From Myrmaecium sp. VS I D KN 1 (taxonomy: Eukaryota; Ascomycota; Dothideomycetes; Valsariales; Valsariaceae), in contig JADQAV010000010.1 of assembly GCA_019775845.1 (NCBI GenBank), positions 530,871 to 594,870 on the forward strand: a stretch of 64,000 nucleotides of DNA. Direction: 5' to 3'. Positions 37,080-49,221 of this stretch are shown here, piece by piece. The notes beneath the pieces were generated by a model. That model did no database searches and was not told the DNA's origin. It saw nothing but the letters and a program-made list of their open reading frames with translations. Position numbers and translations under genes: made by a program. How positions within the stretch are numbered: position 1 is the first letter of the stretch; each line of letters starts with the position of its first letter.

Positions 37080-39190
37080 TCACGCCAGCTCATCCACCGA
37101 ATCATCATCATCATTCGCAGAAGGAGAAGCCGCACGCGGCCTCTCCCGCGGATTCTTAGAAGGGGTACGTGTCGCCTCATCCACCGCCGCCGTCTTCCTC
37201 CGGGACGCAGACGACGCCGCCACGACCGACCGACGCGACAGCGGCGATGAGTGCACCTCGGCGGACAAAAGGGTGCGGCGCTTTCGCCGGCGGGAGGTGG
37301 AGTCGAACGCCGCACTCGGCTCGCGCGCGTCCCGCGGCGACGGCTGGGAGGCACGGTGGGATGCGCTTGCGCTTGCGAGGCTATTTGCTGTGCTGGTTTG
37401 CTTCTTAGGGTCTGTGGTGGTCGCTTTCGCTCTTTTGACCGTGCGGGAGGCGCTGGGGATGGGGGTCGCGATGGGTCGCTTGATGGTGGGTTCGAGGGTG
37501 TGGAGGTCATCGTCGTCGGAGCCGTCGGGGTTTGAGTCGGGGGCTTGGGCGGCGCTGATGCGGGGGGCGAGCCGCCGGGGGGTTTGTCGCTCTTGTGACT
37601 CGGTGCGGAGCGTTTGGGGAGCCTTGAACGTCTGGGGTTTTGGAGTTGACTGTGTGCTTTTTGCGTCTGGTGGTGGTGGTGGTGGTGGCGGCAGCAGCGG
37701 TTCGTCGTTGGGCTCTTGAGGGGCCGGATCTAGCTGCGCGGTTTCTGTTGAGTCGGGAACAGTGATTTCACCTTCGCCGGCAATATCTTCTCCTGGTGCA
37801 GAAACTCCTTCATTACCGTCACCTGGCTTCTCTTCATCTTTATCCTGAGGTGGCCGTTCATCGATACGAACTCTCTCATCATATGGGGCTTCGTCGTTTT
37901 GGTCGGCTTCCGCTGGGGCTTGAAGCGTGGATACCGTCTCCTTGCTGGTAAGATTGTCCAGGTCGATCTGTTTCGCGCAGATCTTTTTATAGTAGAAATT
38001 ACACAGCGTATGCACTGGCAGATGCGGGAAATGCTTGCCGATCTCCGGCCAGCTCAAGCCATCCGTTTCCTTCAGCTTGAGCATTAGAGTGATCTCGCTT
38101 GCACTGAAGGCGTGCGCAGGCCGTTTTGCACTTCTTCCGCCGTCCAGAGGTCGTTTGATGTTCGGGGCATTCCCGGACGTACTTGCGCCGGCCGCGCCAC
38201 GAGTGTCGCCTTCCGGACCATTGCCCCAGGCCCAGGTAGATGAACCTCCGCTTATACTCTGATGGGCTTCCGTCCGAGTTGATCTATCTGAACGTTTTCG
38301 GCCTCGTTTAGGGATGGCCCACAGGCTATCAGACCTTACGGGAGATCCCCGACGTTGATGCGTAGGAGTATTCGTCGCAGTGGAGATGCTTGGGGAAGAG
38401 CGGGCGTTGATAGGGAGAGGAGGCGCCATCCAGACGTCGCTCTCTGTTGTCATTGGCTGTGACCGGAACTGGCTTACAAATTGCATGACTGCATTGGCGA
38501 TGGATCTCTGTAACGTCTCCAGGGCTCTCATATCTGGTCCGCGCATTACTGGAACGCCCCGGCCATTGGGGTCCTGCGATCGAACAAGAGCCTGGGAGTC
38601 CTGGGGCATCTCCTCGGCGTCATCCTCGGTGTTGACTTGCTGTCCAAGCGCGGGAAGGTCGGGTCGTTCGGAATCCTCAAGCACGACATCGGACTGAAAG
38701 GGAATTAGTGAAGGCCATCGCTGACATCGTTGCTTGCGCGACCTACATCGTCGGTGGTATTGCTCGCATGCGTCATATTGGTCGAAGACATTGGCAACTG
38801 TTCATTCGGTCGGGGGGTTGCGAGCCCATCCTCATTTTCCTCTTCGTCCTCACTTTCGCCTTCATCCAGCTCTTCCTCCTCGACACTCTCTTCCTCTGTA
38901 ATCCCCTCGGTGAAGGACTGCAGCAGGTCGTGCGTATACTCGCCCACATCCTGCTCGTCGCGCATTCCAGCAACGTGGCCATTATTCACCACAATCTCGC
39001 CGGTTGTCAAATCGATTTCGTCGGCAGCATCCCCGAAATCCTTCCCATACTTCTGAAAGATTTCCTCCCATCGGCTCTTCAATCGAAGGTCGTTGCGATA
39101 GCGGTCTTGTTCGAGGGCGACGAGGTCGTACGGTTCCTCATCTGGCGGGACATAACAGTCGGTACGTGGGCGCTTTCGTGGGAGGTCCAT
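37080..39190 (-). CDS. scm3: Centromere protein Scm3 (CENP-A chaperone) with SANT domain
   Basis: Two exons on the minus strand, 39190-38747 and 38693-37080, with a 53-nt intron (GTAGGT donor, CTAAT branch point, CAG acceptor) encode 685 residues. The N-terminal Scm3 domain (about residues 18-70) has the signature DLVALEQDRYRNDLRLKSRW followed by FQKYGKDFGDAADEIDL and GEIVVNNGH, which in this family binds the CENP-A/H4 dimer. A very acidic region (about 90-120) follows. In exon 2 there is an AT-hook-like PKRGRKR (about 276-282) and a Myb/SANT domain at about 338-386 (FSASEITLMLKLKETDGLSW through LCNFYYKKI). The rest is disordered and rich in Pro, Ser and Arg. Filamentous-fungal Scm3 proteins are known to carry extra DNA-binding modules. 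Expected role: deposition of CENP-A at centromeres. The gene is divergent from atg6. Confidence 0.9.
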
Positions 39191-39551
39191 GGCCGTCGCA
39201 TTTGGTGCGGATGGACAATGTTGTAAGAATTGGTGAGGGTTGGCACTGCGCGTCGAAGGTTGCGCATTGCGGGGACAAGGGGACCCTTACCCGGTGAGCA
39301 TGACCGAACCACACGGTCAGGCTCCGACCGCCGACCCGCCAGCCGCGACGCGCCATCACGAATGCATGTGACGCAGGCCCAGCGTGCTGAGGTCCGCTCT
39401 CCACAGCAGTGCCAACCCGATAACGTCGCAGCCTATCCACCTCCGCCAGTTCACATCCTCTATACTTCCGCTTTCCGTCAACCTCCGCCTCCGCCTCCGC
39501 CCCGGAGAATGTGAAGAGTGCCCTCCGAGGGGGTGCAACCACCACACCACC
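39191..39551. promoter_or_regulatory. shared divergent promoter of scm3 and atg6
   Basis: 361 bases between outward-facing start codons. An ACGCG core lies near 39349, but with no further support as an MBF site. Confidence 0.5.
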
Positions 39552-41300
39552 ATGTTCTGCCAGAAATGTAGGACGCCGGTGCGCCCAGACGCCTCCTTGG
39601 ATGACCTGAACCCCGCCGCATTCAAGCTGTTGACAGGTGGGCTTGCCCTACCCTCTTGTTGATCTGCCGCGCTTCTTAGGCTGATCAGCGACTTCTCAGA
39701 ATCCACCAGCCCTCCGACGCTGAACGACCGTCAGGTGCGCCCGTCATATTCGCAGGACAAACGGGAGCAGTACAGAGCCGCGTCGAAAGACAACCGCATC
39801 CCCACCTTCAAGCGGAATGTGACGTCTCCTGGCTACCGACATGGGCCGCCGCCCGGCGCGCGAAACCGAGCGACACAGCATGACAACCCGACCATGTCGT
39901 TCGTGATGCTTTCCGACTCCCAGGTCGTCCCACCACCTCCCACTGGAAGTCCCGACGGGAAGAGCAAGAGAGGAAACGCTGGGGGAGCAGACTCGGGAGA
40001 GATCGCACCAGGCAATGCCGTGTCGAGTAAAGCAGAGACGCTCTCACGCCTCTTCGAGATCCTCTCGTCCCGCTCCGACATCGATCATCCCATCTGCGCC
40101 GAGTGCACCGAGCTCCTCGTGGACGCCTTGCAAAAGCGACTAAACGGCGCGGCCAAAGAGCGAGACGCCTACGTTTCCTTCCTCCGTCAAGCCAACGCGG
40201 ACATCCCGAGCGAAGAAGAACGGCAGCAAGCGCAGCAGACGCTCGCCGAGCTGCGTGAGAAGGAGAAGCAAGCCATGGCCGAGCTCGAAGCGCTCGAGCG
40301 GGAGAAAGCCGCCACCGACGCCAACATCGTCCAGCTGGAGCTGGAGGCGCGCGCGCTCGACGAGGAGGAAGCCGCCTTCTGGGCCTCCCGCAACGCCTTC
40401 ACGACCACGCTGACGGCGTTCCGCAACGAGCGGGACGCGCTGTCGGCCGCCTACCACCACGACCACGGCCAGCTCCAGCGGCTCCAACGGACCAACGTCT
40501 ACAACGACACCTTCTGCATCGGGCACGACGGCCACTTCGGCACCATCAACGGCCTCCGCCTCGGCCGCCTCGCCGCCCAGGGCCACCCCGTCGACTGGGC
40601 CGAGATCAACGCCGCCTGGGGCCAGACCTGCCTCCTCCTCGCCACCGTCGCCGACCGCTTCCGCTTCACCTTCCGCGGCTACCGCCTCCATCCGCAGGGC
40701 TCCACCTCCTTCATCGAACGCCTCGACACCAGCCAAGAACAACACCAACAACAACAACCATCCTCCTCCTCACCTTCCTCCGCCGCCGCCGCACCCACGA
40801 CCCCCTCCACCTCCTCCTCCTCCCGCACTACCACCACCCCCACCGGCAAGCCCCAAATCCTCGAACTTTACTGCTCCGGCGACCTCCCTCTCGGCCTCGG
40901 CTTCCTCCACCGCCGCTTCGACTCCGCCATGGTCGCCTTCCTCGAGTGTCTCCGGCAGCTCGGCGCCTTCGTCGAACACGGCAGCCCGTCGGGACCGTCT
41001 GGGAATCCGCCGTCAGCATCCGCGCCCCGCCCCGGCTCCGGCGGCAGTGGCTCTGGTGGGCCAGGGGGAGGAGGTGGGGTTGGAGGTCTCCAGATGCCCT
41101 ACGCCATCCGCAAGGATCGCATCCACGACGCCAGCATCCGGCTCGGCTTCAATCAGGACGAGGCCTGGACGCGGGCGTGCAAGTACACGCTCACGTGCTG
41201 CAAGTACCTCCTCGCGCACGCGAGCAACGTTGGTGGGAGCGGTGGCGGTGCTGCTAGTGGACGGGCTCGGAATAGTGGGGGTGGGATGGATGGACGGTAG
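39552..41300 (+). CDS. atg6: Autophagy protein Atg6 (Vps30, Beclin 1)
   Basis: Two exons, 39552-39636 and 39700-41300, give 561 residues; the 63-nt intron has a GTGGGC donor and CAG acceptor. The N-terminal CQKCRTP zinc-knuckle-like start, the BH3-like region (SRLFEILSSRSDIDHPICAEC with CTELLVDAL after it), a long Glu/Ala-rich coiled coil (about residues 165-270) and the C-terminal BARA fold (NVYNDTFCIGHDGHFGTING, FRGYRLHPQGS and the AWTRACKYTLTCCKYLLAHA end) are diagnostic. A Gln/Ser/Thr and a Gly/Ser low-complexity insert interrupt the BARA domain. Atg6 is a core subunit of the Vps34 PI3-kinase complexes in autophagy and vacuolar sorting. The GC-rich third-codon use of exon 2 is stronger than in neighbouring genes. 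Confidence 0.94.
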
Positions 41301-42120
41301 TGATGGTGATGGTAATGGGGATGCGGATGCGGATGCGGGCCAGGGCTCTGGCAATCGATACAGGCCGTACGTACGTCCTCACTCACATCGCTCATCTATC
41401 GAGGGAAGATGATAGGTGGAAAACGAAGGTTAAGGAGGATAGGTCCCATAGAGATACAGAAGAGAAAAGCTATCATGTTCGATATAGAATCACACCCTCC
41501 CCTACATCGTATTACCCTGCATCATCGCTTCCCGGTTCCCAACACGTTCGTGAGCGGTAAAGAGCAGCAAAGCAAAGCAGTGTAAAGCAGTGCAAAGCAT
41601 ACCAGCATCAAGACAACAACCACCAGGGAGAAAGGATAGAAGGACAATAAAATCACTGGATTAACAGCACCCCTGGCGGTGAACGTCACAACATGCATGC
41701 ATCCAGCTCTGACAAGCCAGAGCAAACCACAAAATATTAGGTAGGTAGGGAGCCAAAACCCGAAACAAGAAACCAAAAAAGGTGAATGACAAGAATCCTC
41801 AATGGAACACTGCATCTCTTTCCCATAGTCTATCTATATTTCCCAGATTTTCCCGGTGGGGTTTCCCAGAAATTAATCCCTGCTCGTGGAGAGGAAAGGA
41901 AGAGAGAAACAAGTAAAAAACATTCGTTCGCCCGGCGTATCATTATCATTATGGAATACACCCGGTCGGTGACCCGGGGTGCGCTGCGGTGTGGTGGTTG
42001 AAAGGAGGTGTCAGGGTGAAGGACCCCATCTCTTCATTCAGGCAAACTCGGATGCGGTGCGATACAATGCGCACGATAAGCGGTGGAGCTAGTACGGTGA
42101 TGCGTGCGCTTATCCGAAAC
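41301..42120. other. convergent 3' region of atg6 and pal1
   Basis: 820 bases. It holds a short GATGCG tandem near 41320-41336 and AT-richer sequence. No gene recognised. Confidence 0.55.
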
Positions 42121-43424
42121 TTAATCCATCTTCCGCCTCAAGCTTCCGATCCTCCTCTTCAGACCCTCGCCGACCTTGTGGCCGACGCTGTGACGGCGAT
42201 CATCCGCACGGCCTTCGTAGTCGGTGGTCAAAGCTTCCGCCTCGGCCGGATCGCTCTTTTTCCGCGAGCGCGTCTGCAACTCGATGCCGCCTTCCTGGTC
42301 GTGTCGGTGCTTGTGCTCCTTCAACGCCTTCTCGATCGTGTACGACGGCTCGCCCTTGCCCTTCAGGTCGTCCGGCTTGTATTCCTACGAGGTCGCATGT
42401 CAGCGGGAAATCGCTCGAATGTGGGATGCATGATGATGCAACTGCTACTTACCACACCGGGCCATCTCTTGTAGTTGCCGCCCAAATCCCTCATCATGTC
42501 GGTTCCTTCCTCATAGTCGTACACACGTCCGAACCGGTCAGGCACACCCGGCGGGACGGAAGCGACACCGTCGATCGGGTAATGCTTCTCGAGCGCATCG
42601 ATGATGTTTTCTCTCGGCGTCGCCTTCAGCGCTTCTGCAGTGCTGTCGGCCACGGCAGCGACCGGACTGTGCTTCCAGGAGGTGTTTCTCGACGCCAGCG
42701 TGGCATCGTATGGACCTTCGTGGTGGTAACGACCGCCGGTGACGTCAAGTCGGTCGATGATGTCGGCTTGAGGCATGTACTTCTTGCGTAGATGCGGGGA
42801 GCGATGGGCGAGCTTCTCTTCCTTCCTGATCTGGTCGAGCGGCCGGTGCGACCGGTCGCCGGGATATCTCTCCTTCAGCGAGTTCCCGCGAGACAGGCCG
42901 GCGTGCTGGGGCGGCGAGCGACGCACGCTGTACGTGCTGCTCCGCGGCCGTGGCGTTTCATCGGCGTATGAGGAGAAGGCAAGCTCTCGGTGGTTCGGGG
43001 AGAAGCGCTCGCGGCGGGGGCTCGCGGAGTCGGGCGGGGTGAGGTAGCCGTTGCGAGAGGCGAGGGACGATCCGGTGTGATCTTTGCGAAACGGATTCGT
43101 TTCATGCGGGGTCATGAATGGGTTGTCCATGTTGGATGGAGGGCTGGACGGAGCCGGGTTGAGGATGGGCTTCTGCTTTTGAGGGGTGGTGGTGGCAGCT
43201 CCGGAAGCTGACGGAGGCATGGTCGAGCCGAAGTGGGTGCCAGGTCCCGTGAGATCGCTGGGTTCCGGCTCGGAGAGCGGATCCAGGATGTAGCTCTTGG
43301 CCTGCGCGCGGAAGCTGTTAATTTAGGCACTCACGGCTTGGCGCGGACATCATGGGCAGGGGCATGGGCAGAGCCATTGGCATGGATGGGCATGCGCACG
43401 TACCCAGGACTTGTCTGAGCCCAT
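42121..43424 (-). CDS. pal1: Pal1 family cell-morphology / endocytic protein
   Basis: Minus-strand exons 42384-42121 and 43301-42453 are well supported. A 21-nt first coding exon at 43424-43404 (MGSDKSW) is proposed from a perfect GTACGT donor and phase-0 fit, giving 377 residues. The Pal1 block is plain: KSYILDPLSEPEPSDLTGPG, then MDNPFMTPHETNPFRKD, RPLDQIRKEEKLAHRSPHLR, KYMPQADIIDRLDVTGG, and the C-terminal YKPDDLKGKGEPSYTIEKAL with basic end RRIGSLRRKMD. NPF motifs fit binding to EH domains. In fission yeast Pal1 is needed for cylindrical shape; the budding-yeast homologues act in early endocytic patches. If the first exon is wrong, an in-frame Met at 43220 is the fallback start, though it would lose conserved residues. 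Confidence 0.88.
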
Positions 43425-44607
43425 CGTTGCGACGGCGGGGTACACTCGAGGTCGCTGGTTCCTGGATTCGGGCGGCGGCGTGCGATTGGTGGGCGTAGGG
43501 ATGTGAGTGTGTGAGTGTGCGCGCGAGGCAAGAGTTGGGCGGTCGACCAGAGTTGAGACGGATGGATAGGATTGACGAGGCTGAAGCTGAGGATGGGCCC
43601 GAGAGGGAGCGAGGAGGAAGACGATGATGATGGTGATGAGGAATGGGAGAGAGAGGAAGAGCGAAGCGAGGGGAGGGAAAGGGCAGAAGAAAAAGAAAGC
43701 GGAAGGGCAGGAGGAGGAAGGGGTTACGAGGGTTACTACGACCTACCCGGTACGAAGGTTACGCATGCATACATTAGGAACCGTGAAGCTTACGAACTCT
43801 GCCCGGGAGAGGGCGCCCATCCATTACGAACGAGGGACGACTGCGGTGGACGGGATGATGATGACTCGGGAACCGCCACACGTCGTCGTCGTCCCGTCGT
43901 GATGATGATGGGATGGCCTGGAACTTCTGGCCCGGCTGTGACATGGACGAGAATAGCACGGGGAAGCTGATTGGAAGGCACGAGGACGGTCGAGGACGGC
44001 GATGGTCGAGCAGGCCGCGTGGGCCACTACGTCATGCAGGGGCGTCCCGCTGACAAGCAAGTGGAGTCGAAGTGCCAGGTGGAGTAGGGCGCCCCGGAAG
44101 GGGAAGGGAAGGGATCGCGGAGTGGCAGCCTGAGGCATGCAATAGTTGCGAATAGCCTGGGAGATTGTGAAGCTGGAAAGCTCAACCCCTTCACGGCCTG
44201 AGGTAGTAGGAAGGCACCCACGGCACCCGACGCAATACGTCCCCACCCGTTATCATTCACACTTTCACCATTCCTGCCCAAAAGTTGTCCATCCCGTCCA
44301 TCCCGTCCATCCCGTCCCTATTCCATCCGTCGTTCCTACTGCATCTGTCAAAAAACTTCCCCGTTCTCTCGTTCCTTGGCGTCATCATCACCATCCCTCC
44401 GCCACACCGACGTCCTCCGTCCTCGTCACCGTCGTCGTCGTCGCACGTTAGCCTTGCGCCCAACGACCTCCACCATCACTAAAAAACATTATTTCCCCAT
44501 CGCCCTTATCCGCACTCCACGTCCCCACCAATCCGTCACACGTTGCACTGCCCGTCCAGTCAGCCAGCCATCCACCGGGTCTCAGGTAGGGTAGCGTCAC
44601 TCCCCAC
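43425..44607. other. divergent intergenic region pal1-usb1
   Basis: 1183 bases between outward-facing genes. It holds Glu/Lys-coding-like purine runs (43.6-43.7 kb), GATGAT-rich sequence near 43.86 kb, and a GTCCATCCC nonamer tandem at 44287-44313. No gene is recognised. Confidence 0.5.
44287..44313. repeat. GTCCATCCC nonamer tandem, three copies
   Basis: Three perfect 9-nt copies about 300 bases before the usb1 start codon. A shorter version recurs near 50.69 kb. Confidence 0.8.
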
Positions 44608-45839
44608 ATGCTCTCCGCCCTGGTTGCCTACTCCGACTCAGACGAGGACGAGGACAAGGAGAAGCGGGATGACGGCAACGTTCCTCCCCCTTCAAAGCGC
44701 CTGAAGCGCGGCGACCCCGGAGCCGAAGTCGCCGTCCGGGCCGACGGTTCACTCCCGCCGCCGCCGCCGCCGCCAGCCTCCCGCTCCCGGGCCCCTCCCA
44801 CCACCGAACCTCCGCCGCCCCCGCCGCCCGCCTTCCACGACCTCTACTCCGCCAACGCCCGCGCCAGCACCCGCGACGACCCCAGCTTGCACGGCGGCCG
44901 GAAGCGCGCCATCCCGCACGTCCAAGGCAACTGGCCCACGCACGTCTACCTCGAGTGTACGTCTCATCCCATCCATCCCCCTACCATAGAGACGTCTCGC
45001 GACACACTCCCAAGCCGACGTACACCCTTCCGCTAACGACCACCCGAGGGCATCCCACCCCCGCAGAAACCACCACCCTCGACGCCCTCCTCGCCGCCGT
45101 CATCCGTCGCCATGGCCGCCGCGCGGACGGCCAGCGGGACACACCGCTACCCACCGACGCCTCCCCCGCAATCCACACGCTCCTCCTCTCCCCCCTGCAC
45201 GCGCCCCTCCCCCTGCACATCTCCCTCTCCCGCCCGCTCGCCCTGCCCACCGCGCGGAAGGACGGCTTCCACGACGCGCTCGTCGCGCGCCTCCGCCGCG
45301 CCGGCGTCGCCCGCCCCTTCGCCGTCCGCCCCGCCTCCCTGAAATGGGTCCCCAACGCCGAGCGCACCCGCTGGTTCCTCGTCCTGGGCCTCCACCGCCC
45401 CGACCGCGACGAGCTCAACCGCCTCCTCGCCGCCTGCAACGACGCTGCCCGCGCCGCCCACCTCCCTGAGCTCTACCGGGATGGTGAGAGGGGCGAGTGC
45501 GCGGAACAGCCACGGGGATGCGGACGCGGCGCCCTGACCCCGCGCGAGCCGGCGGAGGAGCATGACTGGTCCGATTGCTTCCACATCAGCGTCGCGTGGA
45601 CGCTGGAGCGACCGGCGGGTGAAGGGGACGAGGACGAAGGCGACGGGAATGGAATAACTCTGGATAAGGAGAACGACGAAGCGGTGCGCACGGCGATGGA
45701 GGACGTTCGGCGGATCACGGTCCGGTTCGAGGCGGTCAAGGTGAAGATGGGTAACGTCGTTACGGCTGTGCGGTTCGATGCCCTGACATCCTCCTCTCTG
45801 TCCTCGTCTTCAAAGACTGAGAGAGGTATTTTGGGCTGA
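44608..45839 (+). CDS. usb1: U6 snRNA 3' phosphodiesterase Usb1 (Mpn1)
   Basis: Two exons, 44608-44956 and 45049-45839, with a 92-nt intron (GTACGT donor, CTAAC branch point) encode 379 residues. Splicing restores a Trp codon in [13 protein letters not shown], a family landmark. The fold is a 2H phosphodiesterase with two H-x-S motifs, His173-Ile-Ser175 ([10 protein letters not shown]) and His295-Ile-Ser297 ([10 protein letters not shown]). In this family they form the active site that trims oligo(U) from U6 snRNA and leaves a protected 3' end. The N-terminus has an acidic DSDEDED patch and two polyproline runs of seven and eight Pro, not needed for catalysis in homologues. The region between the motifs is very GC-rich and Pro/Arg/Ala-heavy. 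The start codon is the first ATG, beginning the usual short [10 protein letters not shown] opening. Confidence 0.92.
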
Positions 45840-46830
45840 TGCCTGGCCCCTTTCTGCGGTGTGGCTCTGTAGATTCCGTGCCATCCGTTGCGACCTGTTC
45901 ATTGCTCTCGGTTGGATGCGGGGCACATTAGAGTGGGAGAGGGGGTAGTTTAGCAGCAGCAGCATGGCGTCTGCTCCATGATGGATCGGGGCGGCGGGAA
46001 AAAGGGTGGTGAACCCAACCCAGCGAAAGGAAATAGGAAAAGATCTCTCCGTGAAAAAGCTGTCCATGCGAGCATCTTCCACGAAGAAGACGAAGGGAGG
46101 GCCTGTTTGGAGACCCCGGGTCCGATGCGACGAGGCCCAAAACACACGCACAAAAAAGAAGAGGGAGCAAAAAAGAATGGATGAGTGAATGGAAAAGAAG
46201 GATGATTGGATCAATTGATATCGTCGTCGTGTTGTGACTGAACATAAGGAACGTCAAGAAATGAAGAAGGCCACAAGGTTTACGCTTCCGCCTCTTAAAC
46301 CCAAAAACAAAAGAAAGAAAGAAAGTGGTATCCCGTGCTTTCCCCCATCCAAAATGGAAAGATAGAAAAAGAATGCTCGCTCGCTCGCTCGCTCGTCCGC
46401 ATGCCGAAGAAAGAATCAATCTCGCCACCGTCCCATAAACCGCCTGTCCTTGTTTTGACGTGAGGATATCCAGCGGTGCGACCTTGGACACCCCCTTCGT
46501 CTCCGTCGAAGCCTTCCCCAAAAGCCACCCAAAAACCCCGTTACCGATCCGTTCCGTTTTCGTATGCGTGACGTCGTTGATGTGTGTGCGTGTATACATG
46601 CCCCCCATCCAAGTCCAGCTGGAGGAATGAGAGAGGACTTGAGGAGGTGGGGAGAAAAGGAAAAAGAAGAGAGGGAGAGAGAGAGCCCCGCCCTGTGAGA
46701 TTCGTATGTACACGAATGAGAGAAGAGAAAAAGAGATAAGGATGAAGGAAGCTTCCATGAATCCAGTTCATGGAAGGTTCGTAACCCGCTGGCGCGGTGT
46801 CGCTTGTTCTCTCTCCTCTCTTCTTGTTTG
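45840..46830. other. convergent 3' region of usb1 and the GH16 gene
   Basis: 991 bases between convergent stop codons. It has a GCTC tandem near 46378-46397 and A/G-rich sequence. No gene recognised. Confidence 0.55.
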
Positions 46831-48537
46831 TTAGTGGGAGTGCCCGTGCCTCTTGTGGCTGGCCAGATGCCGCGCCAGGAACCGTCGTCGGCTGCTGGGG
46901 ACGGTATCGCCGGCCGGGTACGGGATCCCGCCTGTCTCGCCTAGGCTCTCGCTCGGGAACCACTCCTCCATCAGCGGTCCGTCGTAGGTTGTGGCGGCGG
47001 CTGAGGAGGCGGCGGCGGTGGCAGTCGTGCTGCTCTCCTCTGGTGTGGTGCTGGTGGTGGAAGAGGCGGCGGTGGTGGCGGCCTCCTTGACTTTCACGAC
47101 CTCTCCTTCGAGGGTGATTGACGGAGTGGGTGACGGGAAAACGGTGGCGATGGCGGTGACGGTGACGGTCCTGAAACCGCGGGAGGCGCCGGTACCGGTG
47201 GGACCGATACCGGCCGTCCCATTTCCGAGACCGAAGGGCGCGGTGCCCACGAGGCCAGAGCCGCTGGGGAAGGCGGGGCGCGAGGCATTGCCGGCGGGGA
47301 ACGGCACACTGGCAGTAGGAGTAGGGGCAAAGGACGCAGGTGTTTCGGACGAGGAAGGAGTGGCGGAGCTCTCAGCAACAGGGAAGAAAGAGGCGGCTTT
47401 GGTGGAGATGGCGAATGTGGTAGGAGTAAGGTCGGAGAGAATGGACTCGAGGATGGAGGAGACGACAGCAGGAACGCCGATTGAGGAAGGAAGGATATCG
47501 GCCACGGAGGTGCTGGATGCGGTGGGCTCGGTGTCGCCGTTGTCCTGGTACACCTTGAGGGAGTTGATGGACCAGTAGGCGTCAGTGAAAGCAGACGGGT
47601 TGTTCTGGACGAAGGAGTCGCAAGTGTCGGCCTTGGAGGCACAGGATGAGCTGTCCCAGGCGTTGCCAGCCCAGTCGCCGCAGAAGGTGGTATCGAAGAC
47701 GATCTGCAGATCCTTGAAGCTCTCCGCGATATCGCAGGCGCCCTGGAACTTGGCCTGGGGAAGACCCCAGCCAGTGGGGTCCGGCGAGCCGTTCGTGATG
47801 TCGGAGGGGATGGAGCCGCGAGGGAAGAAATAAATGCTGATGGATTCAGAGTCCCATTCGGTCGCATAGACGCCGCCGCCGTTCTCATTGAAACCGGTGC
47901 CATAGCTCAAGGAGCTGCTGTCCTCGATGGCGCATCCGGCATTGGCGGATTGGTCTTCGGCTTCGACATAACAGTCGGACGTCTCGACGGAACCGGTGAA
48001 GCCGGAGGAGCTGCTGATGGAGCAGTCGGGACCGGTGTGGAGGGTCATGGCGTTGTAGGTCTGGTCGTTGACGCCTTCCACAATATCAATTTCGCCACTG
48101 TCCCTGGTTAGCTTGTGCGTTCAACCTACTCGGAGCGAGAGATGAAAGAATACATACCCGCTTGGCCAGTCAGGTCCGACCATCCAGAAAGCGGGCCAGG
48201 TGCCGCAGATGCCTCCAGGCATATGTTCCAGGTCGAGGATCACCAGGCCGGAGTCGTAGGAGTTCTTGCTGGTGATGCGGACGCTCTGGCGTCCGTTGGC
48301 AGCGTTCTGGGTAACATTGTCCACGCCCATGAAGATACCACTTCCGGTCGAAACCATGTTAGCACTCTCGGCGTCACTTTGACTGACGTATTGGACGAAG
48401 CCGTTGGTCGGGTCGGCGTCGGTGAAGAAGTCGAACATGCTGAAGAAGTTGTCCGGAGTGTAGTCGTCCTGGACAGCATAGCCCGCTATGCTGCACCTGA
48501 CGAGGGCGAGGAGGGAAAGGAATGTGAGGAAAGCCAT
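46831..48537 (-). CDS. Secreted GH16 endo-1,3(4)-beta-glucanase-like protein
   Basis: Two exons on the minus strand, 48537-48158 and 48097-46831, with a 60-nt intron (GTATGT donor, CTAAC branch point, CAG acceptor) encode 548 residues. An N-terminal signal peptide (MAFLTFLSLLALVRCSIA) is followed by a GH16 domain to about residue 310. The catalytic ExDxxE motif, Glu129-Ile-Asp131-Ile-Val-Glu134, is created across the intron in GGEIDIVEGVN, and GTWPAFWMVGPDWP is the usual upstream block. A long Ser/Thr/Ala/Pro-rich region follows, likely O-glycosylated. The C-terminus is basic (RRRFLARHLASHKRHGHSH) with no hydrophobic tail, so GPI anchoring is not supported. Expected role: hydrolysis or remodelling of mixed-linked or 1,3-beta-glucan in the wall. 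Substrate specificity is not determined. Confidence 0.9.
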
Positions 48538-49221
48538 GTCGGGATGAGGAAAAGGAACGGAAATGCGTAGGCTTGACGCAGTGAAGAGAAGGAGAGTCGT
48601 GAGGAGGAATAAGGAAAGGAAATGGATTGAGGCTTCACCCGTGGCGTGACAGTGAGTGTAGAAGGATAGACAGGAAGAGTGAACGAGGCGGCTTGGGGTG
48701 AGAAGGCTACTAGGTATATGTACGTACCACCGGGGGGGAGGGAGGCGTGTGAGGCGTGTGAGGGAGCAGCCTCAGCCAGACGCGGCCGGACAAGGCAGGC
48801 AGCTCCACTGGTGTCCATCCGTCGCGGGCGAGAGAGCGCGAGTGAAACGGGCGAGGTGGTCGGACTAGGTTTAGACAGGACGACAGGACGTGTTTCATGC
48901 CACCTCGACGTGGGTTTGCGCATCCAACCGGCGAACCTGTGTGCATTGGCGTGTTTTTGCTCCGTCGTCGTCCACCCGCCCTGCAGCCTCCCCGTTTAAA
49001 AAGAGGAGGGCGCTTGGACGCCCAGACGCCCACCAGTCCAGTCCACCAGCCCACCAGCCCACCACCGACGACTCTGTTTCTCTCAAACTCTCTCTCACAC
49101 TCACACTGTTCTCCGCACAGTCCGGGCGTGTTCCTCGTTTGCCGCCCTCGTCCTTTGTTCCCTTCTCGCACCGTGTACGGAGTGCCTAGTAGGCTGATCT
49201 TGCGCGGGGATGGGGAGTAGC

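Noticed and set aside
37273-37719. 148-codon plus-strand open frame inside scm3
   Set aside because: Antisense shadow of the disordered Pro/Ser/Arg-rich part of Scm3.
40140-40757. 205-codon minus-strand Val/Gly/Glu-rich open frame inside atg6
   Set aside because: Reverse image of the GC-biased atg6 exon; no independent evidence.
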